From assembly GCF_020539485.1 (NCBI RefSeq), contig NZ_JACDXU010000003.1, positions 124,001 through 188,000 on the forward strand: DNA of 64,000 bases, in the 5' to 3' direction. The position numbers were made by a program, and so were the translations under genes. The stretch comes from Fulverythrobacter ferritrahens. GTDB taxonomy: Bacteria > Pseudomonadota > Alphaproteobacteria > Sphingomonadales > Sphingomonadaceae. Shown in pieces: positions 24,336 through 31,507 of this stretch; position 1 is the first letter of the stretch, and the number at the start of each line of letters is the position of its first letter. The notes beneath the pieces were generated by a model. That model searched no databases. It was not told where the DNA came from and saw nothing but the letters and a program-made list of their open reading frames with translations.

Positions 24336-26606
24336 ATGAGTGCTGTCGCTGCCGCCCGTTCGATCCTTACGCAACTGCACGAGGTCATGGCTTCGCGCCT
24401 GCACCCGCAGGGCAAGCTCAACCAGGTCGTCGAAATCATCGGCGAAACGCTGGATAGCGAAGTCTGCTCGATCTATCTGCTGCGCGAAGGCGTGCTGGAG
24501 CTTTTCGCTACGCGCGGCCTGAACCAGAGCGCCGTCCACGTTACCCGCATGGGCGTGGGGGAAGGCCTGACGGGCACTATCGCCGCCAATGTCGAGACAC
24601 TGAACCTCGCCCAGGCAACTGCCCATCCCGAATTCCAGTATCGCCCCGAAACGGGCGAGGAAAAGTTCCACTCCTTCGCCGGCGTGCCGATTGTGCGGCG
24701 CGAGCGGGCAGTGGGGGTGTTAACCGTCCAGCATGTCGATCCGCGCCGCTATGAGGAAGTGGAGATCGAGGCGCTGCAGACCGTGGCCATGGTACTGGCC
24801 GAGATGATCGACAATGCCGGCCTGGTCGATGCAGAAGATGCGCTGGGCAGCGGCGCCGCTTTTTCCGAGCCTGACACGCTGGAAGGGCTGACCCTGGTGA
24901 AGGGGCTGGCATCGGGCGTGGCGGTGTTTCACCAGCCGCGCATCAATATCGAGCATATTGTGGCGGAGGACATCGAGGCGGAGCGTCAGCGCGTCTACCT
25001 CGCCTTCGACAAGATGCGCGAACAGATCGAGCAGATGGCGAATCAGGCCGAATTCGGCGTGGATGGCGAGCATGAAGCCGTGCTCGAAACCTACAAGATG
25101 TTCGCCTATGACGAAGGCTGGAGCCGCCGGATCAACGAGGCGATCGACAGCGGGCTGACTGCCGAGGCCGCGATCGAGCGCGTGCAGCAGCGCACCCGCA
25201 TGCGCATGCGCGAGATCGACGATCCCTTGCTGGCGGACCGGATGCACGATCTGGAAGATCTGGCGAACCGGCTGCTGCGCATCGTTTCCGGCCAGGTTGG
25301 CACGGCCGCCTCCATGGGCCTGCGCGAGGATGCGATCCTGATCGCCCGCAATCTCGGCCCGGCAGAACTGCTGGAATATGACAAGCGCCGCCTGAAGGGT
25401 GTGATCCTGGAAGAAGGTTCGCTCACCGCGCATGTCGTGATCGTGGCCCGTGCCATGGGCGTGCCGGTGCTGGGCCGGGTGCGCAATGCCCGCACTCTGA
25501 TCCGCGAAGGCAATCAGCTGCTGCTCGATGCGGATCGCGGCATGGTGACGGTGCGGCCTTCACCCAGCCTGATCGAAGCCTTCGAAATGCGCTCGGCCAA
25601 GAACCGCGAGCGGCAGGCGGCTTATGCCAAACTGCGCGAGGTGGAGCCTTTCAGCCGTTGCGGCACGCGCATCACGGTGATGATGAATGCCGGCCTGCGG
25701 GACGATATGCCCAACCTCAACCTCACCGGGGCTGACGGCATCGGGCTGTTCCGCACGGAGTTCCAGTTCCTGGTTTCCGCCGCCATGCCCCAGCGTGAAC
25801 GGCAGACGCGGTTGTATCGCGACGTGCTGGAGGCGGCGGGGGACCGGCCGGTGGTGTTCCGCACGGTGGATATCGGGGGCGACAAGTCCCTGCCTTACCT
25901 GCGCAGCGAAAATTCCGAAAATGACGAGAATCCGGCCATGGGCTGGCGCGCGCTGCGGCTGGCGCTGGAGCGGGAAGGGCTGCTGAAATCGCAGGCCCGC
26001 GCCTTGCTGGAAGCGGCGGCGGGCCATACGCTGAACGTCATGTTCCCCATGGTGTCCGAACCCTGGGAGTTCGAGGCGGCACGCGCCGTGTTTGAAGGTC
26101 AGCTGGCTTTCCTCAAGAAGCAGAAGCGCAAGCTGCCCAATCAGATCCGCTATGGCGTGATGCTGGAAGTGCCTGCTCTTGCCGAGCAGCTCGATATTCT
26201 CCTGCCGCGTATTTCTTTCCTGTCGATTGGCACGAATGATCTGACGCAGTTCCTGTTCGCGGCGGACCGGGCCAATCCCAAGCTGGCCGAACGCTATGAC
26301 TGGGTCAGCCCTGCGATCCTGCGCTTCATCCGCCGGGTCGTGGTGGCAACGGCAGGACATCCGGTGGATGTGACCGTCTGCGGCGAAATGGGCGGGCGAC
26401 GGCTGGAGGCGCTGGCGCTGTTGGGGCTGGGCATCCGTCGCCTGTCGATCACCCCGGCGGGCGTGGGCCCGATCAAGGAACTGGTACGCAAGGTGGATCT
26501 GGAGGAAATCGGCGAGGCCATGAATGGTTGGCTCGCTTCTCCGCCCCCAAGCCTGCGCAAGGCGCTGGAAGATTGGGCTACGGAGCGGGGCATCGAACTG
26601 GACTAG
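24336..26606 (+). CDS. ptsP: Phosphoenolpyruvate-protein phosphotransferase, nitrogen PTS enzyme I
   Basis: A 756-residue EI-Ntr. Residues 1-160 are a GAF sensor domain (LNQVVEIIGETLDSEVCSIY), followed by the PEP-utiliser N-domain (about 175-300), the swivelling phospho-His domain with SLTAHVVIVARAMG, and the C-terminal PEP-binding barrel with GIGLFRTEFQF, GYRALR-like GWRALRLAL and VTVCGEMGG. It passes phosphate from PEP to NPr and PtsN and links carbon/nitrogen state to regulation. npr and ptsN are not nearby. It is followed at once by a hairpin. Confidence 0.94.
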   Translation: MSAVAAARSILTQLHEVMASRLHPQGKLNQVVEIIGETLDSEVCSIYLLREGVLELFATRGLNQSAVHVTRMGVGEGLTGTIAANVETLNLAQATAHPEFQYRPETGEEKFHSFAGVPIVRRERAVGVLTVQHVDPRRYEEVEIEALQTVAMVLAEMIDNAGLVDAEDALGSGAAFSEPDTLEGLTLVKGLASGVAVFHQPRINIEHIVAEDIEAERQRVYLAFDKMREQIEQMANQAEFGVDGEHEAVLETYKMFAYDEGWSRRINEAIDSGLTAEAAIERVQQRTRMRMREIDDPLLADRMHDLEDLANRLLRIVSGQVGTAASMGLREDAILIARNLGPAELLEYDKRRLKGVILEEGSLTAHVVIVARAMGVPVLGRVRNARTLIREGNQLLLDADRGMVTVRPSPSLIEAFEMRSAKNRERQAAYAKLREVEPFSRCGTRITVMMNAGLRDDMPNLNLTGADGIGLFRTEFQFLVSAAMPQRERQTRLYRDVLEAAGDRPVVFRTVDIGGDKSLPYLRSENSENDENPAMGWRALRLALEREGLLKSQARALLEAAAGHTLNVMFPMVSEPWEFEAARAVFEGQLAFLKKQKRKLPNQIRYGVMLEVPALAEQLDILLPRISFLSIGTNDLTQFLFAADRANPKLAERYDWVSPAILRFIRRVVVATAGHPVDVTVCGEMGGRRLEALALLGLGIRRLSITPAGVGPIKELVRKVDLEEIGEAMNGWLASPPPSLRKALEDWATERGIELD

Positions 26607-26612
26607 GGTGCC

Positions 26613-26631
26613 CTCGATGGTTAGCATCGAG
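26613..26631 (+). terminator. Hairpin after ptsP
   Basis: CTCGATG and CATCGAG form a perfect 7-bp stem with a 5-base loop, 6 bp after the ptsP stop. There is no U-tract, so it is a possible 3-prime stabiliser or weak terminator. The next 160 bp hold a TTGACT (26693-26698) that could be the -35 of the downstream gene, without a clear -10. Confidence 0.35.
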
Positions 26632-26789
26632 TAAATCCGCCGCATCAGGCCGTCAGCCCGTCGCGCTGGCGCGCATGGGCGGAAAGCAGTGCTTGACTTA
26701 AACCTGCCGCCCCCGTTTGTGTGGGCCAAGGGTCGTCGCGAACTTCCCCGCACTAGATGCTCCCTTTCCAAACACCCACCGGAGCGAGG

Positions 26790-27686
26790 ATGATCGAAGA
26801 AGAGTTGAGCGAGCAGCGCGAGTTGCTACCCCTTACTGTTGGCGAAAAGCTGCGGGCCGCGCGCGAGGCCAAAGGTCTGAGTCTTGAGCAGCTTTCAGCG
26901 GAATCGCGCATAACCGTGCGCCATCTTACCCTGATCGAGGCGAATGATTTTGCTGCCCTGCCGGGCCGCACCTATGCGGTGGGCTTTTCGCGCACCTATG
27001 CCCGGCTTCTGGGGCTGGATGGGGATGCGATCGCACGCGAAGTGCGGGCGGAGCTTTCCGCAATGGTGCCGCATGAAAGCCGGCTTTCTACTTTCGAGCC
27101 CGGCGATCCCGCGCGCGTGCCTTCGCGCATGCTGGCATGGGTTTCGGCGGCTGCGGCAATCGTCCTGTTTGGCGGTTTGCTGTTTTTCGTGTGGACCAGT
27201 TTCGTTTCACCCAGTGGAGATCTTCCCTGGCTGACAGAGGACCAACCCGCCGCCACGCCTGCTTCCGCGCCGATGGCGGCCCTGGTGACGCCGACGGCTA
27301 TGGCTACTGGCGGGCCGGTCGTGTTCACCTCGCTGGAAGACGGGGTCTGGGTGAAATTCTACGATGCTGCCGGGCGCCAGCTGCTCCAGAAGGCAATGGC
27401 CAAGGGCGAAACCTATATTTTGCCCGGTGACGTCGAAGGCCCGCAATTGTGGACCGGTCGGCCCGATGCGCTGGCGATCACCGTTGGGGGCAAGCCGGTG
27501 GCCCGTCTGGCTGAAAGCCAGAAAATCGTGAAGGATGTGCCCGTTTCGGCCGAGGCACTGCTGGCCCGCGCCGCTATGCCTTCAACCGGGGCGCCTGCGC
27601 CTGCAACCGGCGCGGCTGCTCCTGCGGCAAGTCCGGGGGCTTCTTCTGCTTCTACTCCCTCGGCAGGTGCGTCGCCCACAGCTTAA
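26790..27686 (+). CDS. RodZ-like helix-turn-helix membrane protein
   Basis: A 298-residue protein with an N-terminal Cro/Xre-type HTH (about 14-75; TVGEKLRAAREAKGLSLEQL, ITVRHLTLIEANDF), one transmembrane helix near 122-143 (AWVSAAAAIVLFGGLLFFVW) and a periplasmic DUF4115-like beta domain (WVKFYDAAGRQLL), then an Ala/Pro-rich tail. RodZ-type proteins tether MreB to the membrane in cell shape control. The start at 26790 has GGAG 5 bases upstream and is preferred to an ATG 33 bases earlier. Upstream of ybgF. Confidence 0.82.
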   Translation: MIEEELSEQRELLPLTVGEKLRAAREAKGLSLEQLSAESRITVRHLTLIEANDFAALPGRTYAVGFSRTYARLLGLDGDAIAREVRAELSAMVPHESRLSTFEPGDPARVPSRMLAWVSAAAAIVLFGGLLFFVWTSFVSPSGDLPWLTEDQPAATPASAPMAALVTPTAMATGGPVVFTSLEDGVWVKFYDAAGRQLLQKAMAKGETYILPGDVEGPQLWTGRPDALAITVGGKPVARLAESQKIVKDVPVSAEALLARAAMPSTGAPAPATGAAAPAASPGASSASTPSAGASPTA

Positions 27687-27818
27687 CTTCGTGGTTAACT
27701 CGACAAGTGACTGGCGGCTTGGCACAATCCGCTGCGCATGGTTTTGGGGATCGTTCAGCCCCGGTTTGGCCTTTGGGCCGCACTGTGGCTGAGGCGATGC
27801 GACAGGAGATTGGATGAG

Positions 27819-28853
27819 ATGGTGACCGGCTGGGCGCGCAAGCGCACGATGGTCCTGGCACTCGCGCTGGCAGGCTCCGGCCTTGCGGCGTTGCCGCAGG
27901 CGGCACATGCCCAGGATGCAGAGGCGCGGCTGCGCAAGATCGAGGCTGAGGTCAAGGCGTTGCAGCGGCAGGTCTTCCCCGGCGGGGACGGGCGCTTCTT
28001 CACGCCCGAGGTGATTACGCCGCAGCAGGGTTCTACGCCCGGCGCGGGCGCTGGCAATGTCACCGGTTCTGCCAGCACGCCGATCACGGATATTCTGGGG
28101 CGGCTCGATTCGATCGAATCCCAGCTGACCCGGCTGACTTCGCAGACAGAGGAAAATACGAACTCCGTCGCCCAATTGGCACTGCGGGTGCAGGAAATCG
28201 AAAATGCTCGCGCGGCGGAAACCGCTGCCAGCCAGGCGGCGGGCCCGGTTCTGCCCGGTTCGGGCACGGGAACGGTTCCCGCTCCTTCGGGCGGCGCCGC
28301 GCTGGCCACCACGCCGGGAACCCGGGGTACGGCTTCCACCGCTGCGCCAACGGCTGCCGCGACGCGTCCTGCCGCTACGCCCACCCCGACAGCCAGCGGC
28401 CCCACGGCCGCGCGGCTGGCTGCGGTGCAGGCCATCGCGAAGCCGACTACCGACGATGCGGCGGATGACGAATATTCCTATGGCTTCCGCCTGTGGGATG
28501 CGAAATTCTATCCCGAGGCGCAGCAGCAGCTGAGCCTGTTCGTGGATAAATATCCCAAGCACTGGCGGATGTCCTATGCGCGCAATCTCCTTGGTCGGGC
28601 CTATCTCGATGATGGCAAGCCGCGCGAGGCGGCGCAGTGGTTCCTTCAGAACTATCAGCAGGACAAGGCCGGGGAACGCGCGGCTGACAGCCTGCTTTAT
28701 CTGGCTGAATCGATGATCGCCATCAAGGATACCAACCGCGCCTGCCTGGCGCTCGCTGAATTCAGCGAGGTCTATCCCGCCCTGGCCACCGGGCGGTTGC
28801 AGCCGCAATATCAGGCGAATGTCGCCAAGGTTAAGTGCACCAAGGGGAAATGA
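27819..28853 (+). CDS. Tol-Pal system protein YbgF/CpoB
   Basis: A 344-residue periplasmic protein with a signal peptide (cleavage likely after AAHA), an N-terminal coiled coil (AEARLRKIEAEVKALQRQ) and a second helical segment near 80-130, a Thr/Pro/Ala-rich linker, and C-terminal TPR repeats (from about 220: YSYGFRLWDAKFYPEAQQ) that match YbgF/CpoB. In E. coli it coordinates PBP1B and the Tol-Pal machine in cell division. It lies between the RodZ-like gene and tilS; tolQRAB and pal are not in the window. Confidence 0.85.
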   Translation: MVTGWARKRTMVLALALAGSGLAALPQAAHAQDAEARLRKIEAEVKALQRQVFPGGDGRFFTPEVITPQQGSTPGAGAGNVTGSASTPITDILGRLDSIESQLTRLTSQTEENTNSVAQLALRVQEIENARAAETAASQAAGPVLPGSGTGTVPAPSGGAALATTPGTRGTASTAAPTAAATRPAATPTPTASGPTAARLAAVQAIAKPTTDDAADDEYSYGFRLWDAKFYPEAQQQLSLFVDKYPKHWRMSYARNLLGRAYLDDGKPREAAQWFLQNYQQDKAGERAADSLLYLAESMIAIKDTNRACLALAEFSEVYPALATGRLQPQYQANVAKVKCTKGK

Positions 28854-28877
28854 GCCATTGAGGCGCTGCCCCATACC

Positions 28878-29816
28878 ATGATCGCGCGTTTCGCGGGCGA
28901 TCTTGCGGCAATCTGGCCGGAGGGCGATAGACTGGGGCTGGCCGTGTCCGGCGGGTCCGACAGTCTTGCCCTGCTTCTGCTTGCCCGCGGTGCCTTGCCT
29001 GACCAGATCGAGGTAGCCACGGTAGACCACGGGCTGCGTCCGGAAAGCGCGCGGGAAGCGGCGATGGTTGCCGAACTATGCGCTGCCTATTCCATCCCGC
29101 ATAGGATCCTGACGGTGAAGGTGCCGCGCGGCAATGTGCAGGACAGGGCCCGCGCCGCACGTTACGCCGCCTTGGCCAGATGGATGGCCGAACGTGGGCT
29201 GGCCGCGCTCGCCACGGCCCACCATGCTGACGATCAGGCTGAGACGCTGCTGATGCGCCTCAACCGGGGCAGCGGTGTGGCGGGCCTTGCAGGTGTGCGC
29301 GCGCGCGGTGTCGTGCCGGGAACTGAATTGCCCTTGCTGCGCCCCTTGCTGGGCTGGCGGCGGGCGGAGCTGGCCGGGATCGTCGAACGCTGGGGGCTGG
29401 AGCCCGCGCTGGACCCTTCCAATGACGATCCCAAATATGATCGCGCACGGATCAGGGAAGCCCTGCGTTCGGCCGACTGGCTGGATGTAGCGGGCGTGGC
29501 TGCCAGCGCCTCTCACCTCGCAGAGGCCGAAGGGGTGATGCAATGGGCCGCCCAGCGTGAATGGGACGAGGCCGTGACGGTGACCGAGGGAGAAATCCGC
29601 TATCGCCCCAAGGCCCCCGGCGCGATCCGCATCCGTGTGCTGGCCCGCGCCATCGCCATGCTGGGGGTGGAGCCGCGCGGCAGTTCCGTGGCTCAACTCA
29701 TGAGGCGGCTGCTCAACGGCAAGGATGCCACGCTGGGCGGCGTGGTCGCGCGGGTAAATGGCGATAGCTGGACCCTGCGCAAGGAGCCGCCGCGCCGCAT
29801 TGCCGGGCTGGACTAA
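28878..29816 (+). CDS. tilS: tRNA(Ile)-lysidine synthase
   Basis: TilS attaches lysine to the wobble cytidine of tRNA-Ile(CAU), so that it reads AUA. The 312-residue product carries the PP-loop SGGSDS at residues 24-29, followed by VDHGLRPES and the ATALHADDQ-like TAHHADDQAETLLMRL and GLAG motifs. Length is that of the short TilS form without the extra C-terminal domains. It starts 24 bp after ybgF and ends 3 bp before the convergent transpeptidase gene. Confidence 0.93.
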   Translation: MIARFAGDLAAIWPEGDRLGLAVSGGSDSLALLLLARGALPDQIEVATVDHGLRPESAREAAMVAELCAAYSIPHRILTVKVPRGNVQDRARAARYAALARWMAERGLAALATAHHADDQAETLLMRLNRGSGVAGLAGVRARGVVPGTELPLLRPLLGWRRAELAGIVERWGLEPALDPSNDDPKYDRARIREALRSADWLDVAGVAASASHLAEAEGVMQWAAQREWDEAVTVTEGEIRYRPKAPGAIRIRVLARAIAMLGVEPRGSSVAQLMRRLLNGKDATLGGVVARVNGDSWTLRKEPPRRIAGLD

Positions 29817-29819
29817 AAC

Positions 29820-30533
29820 TCAACCGACGAGCGACTGGCCCACGCCGGTCTTCTTGCCGCGCGTGATGATCACTACATCACCCTTCTTTGCGATGGCGAA
29901 AAGGCGCGAAACGAATTCGTCGGGCGTGCCGATGCAGCCATGGCTGGCATAGCCGTTCTCCACCTGGGAGCCGCCATGGATCGCCACCCCATCCCATGTC
30001 AGCCGCAGGGTCCAGGGCATGGGGGCGTTGTCGTATTTCTCCGACACATTGTGCCGTTCCTTGGTCAGGATCGGAAAGCGGCCGAGCGGAGTTGGGTGAT
30101 CGTCCGTGCCCAGCAACACGGCGGTGGCGCCGATTTCATAGCCGCCACGAAAGACGGACAGTACTCGCGCCTCCAGGTCCACCGTCATCACCAGCGGGCC
30201 ATCGGGCACGCCTTCATCGTCCCAGAACCACTGGCCATATTTGATCGGCTCGCGAATATCGAGCACGCGCTTGATCACGAAGGGCTCGTTCTCCGCAATG
30301 GAGGGGCGGGGCGCTTCCTCGCCCGGCGGAGGCGTGACAGGATCGAGGCCTTCCGCCGTGATTGCAGCAGTGGGGGCATCGTTCGCCGGCTTGCCCATTC
30401 CCAGCACATCTTCCGCCGTCAGCTGGGGGGCAGGTTCTTCATCGGCAAAGGCGCGCGATCCCAGTGTTATGCCAGCAAATACGAGCACGATGGCGGCAGT
30501 TGCGCCGCCGATCCATTTGAGGGCCGGGTCCAT
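29820..30533 (-). CDS. L,D-transpeptidase family protein
   Basis: A 237-residue YkuD-domain protein anchored by one N-terminal helix (ALKWIGGATAAIVLVFAGITL). The catalytic region is HGGSQVENGYASHGCIGTPDE: the SHGC cysteine and the upstream histidine are present, but the arginine that normally follows two positions after Cys is replaced by Gly. Members form 3-3 or lipoprotein crosslinks in peptidoglycan. The sphingomonad branch with this motif may retain activity. Convergent with tilS. Confidence 0.82.
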   Translation of the reverse strand: MDPALKWIGGATAAIVLVFAGITLGSRAFADEEPAPQLTAEDVLGMGKPANDAPTAAITAEGLDPVTPPPGEEAPRPSIAENEPFVIKRVLDIREPIKYGQWFWDDEGVPDGPLVMTVDLEARVLSVFRGGYEIGATAVLLGTDDHPTPLGRFPILTKERHNVSEKYDNAPMPWTLRLTWDGVAIHGGSQVENGYASHGCIGTPDEFVSRLFAIAKKGDVVIITRGKKTGVGQSLVG

Positions 30534-30625
30534 GCCCTTCCTATGCCCTCAAACCGGGCGCAAATGCCAGAGCGGCGCACCCGGCGTCTCGCAAAGGGAC
30601 GTGCGGGGCGTGCAGGTTAACTCGC

Positions 30626-31423
30626 TCAGCGTTCTGCAAGAATGTCGTAATGGCGCCGGATGCCAAACTTGCGGAACTTGGAAAAGCCGCCTTCCACCAG
30701 CATCTTGCGGATCTTCGGCGCTTCGGCCCAGCGTTCATCCATCTCGTGGAACACGGCCCTAACCTTTGCGAAATGCGCGGATTTTGCCAGTTCGGCGATC
30801 ACCACGCCTTCATGCCCCTCCACGTCGATCTTGACGATGATCGGCAGATCTTCGGGAATATGTTCGTCCAGCCCCGCCGCGTCCATCAGGGTGATGGTTT
30901 CCGTCGGCTGGCCTTCCATGCCGGAATGGCCCGCCAGCGAGGCGACGCCGCTGTGATTGGCCTTCACTGCGATCTGCGCCGTGCCCGCATGATCCGACAG
31001 GGCGGCGTTGAGCAGCACCGAACGCTCGCTTGCGCCGTTCAGCTCAACATTGGCGGAAAGGAAATCGAATGTGCGCTTCACCGGCTCGAAAGCGATGATC
31101 TTGCGGCAATGCGGATTGCGCGCCGCCACCAGCGAATAGAGGCCCTGGTTCGCCCCGATATCGATGAAGGTGAAATCGTAATCGATGCGGTCGAGATAGT
31201 CGGAGAAGTACTTGCCGTAGGTGCCATAAAGGCAATAGCGGAAGGTCTTGTCCGCGAAATTGGGCACCATCGGCACACCATAAACCGATTGTGCTGGCCG
31301 GCGATGGAATGTCGCCCCGAATGCGCCCCACAGCCGGTCCAGCGCGGAATGGGCCGTACCCTTGATCCGCGCCTTCACGACGCGGACATTACGCGCCACG
31401 CCGAATTCGTAAATCGCACCCAT
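30626..31423 (-). CDS. FkbM-family SAM-dependent methyltransferase
   Basis: A 265-residue methyltransferase of the FkbM type. SAM motif FIDIGANQGLYSLVAA, then IAFEPVKRTFDFL, and the characteristic IVKIDVEGHEG. These enzymes often O-methylate sugars or polyketides and are found in surface polysaccharide loci, but no other polysaccharide gene is nearby. The start at 31423 has GGACGGG upstream and trims a 19-residue tail. Same strand as the ED operon, 84 bp downstream of it. Confidence 0.78.
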   Translation of the reverse strand: MGAIYEFGVARNVRVVKARIKGTAHSALDRLWGAFGATFHRRPAQSVYGVPMVPNFADKTFRYCLYGTYGKYFSDYLDRIDYDFTFIDIGANQGLYSLVAARNPHCRKIIAFEPVKRTFDFLSANVELNGASERSVLLNAALSDHAGTAQIAVKANHSGVASLAGHSGMEGQPTETITLMDAAGLDEHIPEDLPIIVKIDVEGHEGVVIAELAKSAHFAKVRAVFHEMDERWAEAPKIRKMLVEGGFSKFRKFGIRRHYDILAER

Positions 31424-31507
31424 CGTAACCCGTCCTTGAGCCGTCTTTCCGCCGCTTAGAACGATTGCAGCGCCCGGCAAGCGGAATTTCGGGGCATCAT
31501 GAAAAGG

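Noticed and set aside
26693-26698. TTGACT as the promoter of the RodZ-like gene
   Set aside because: No acceptable -10 lies 16-18 bases away, so it is mentioned only as a possibility.
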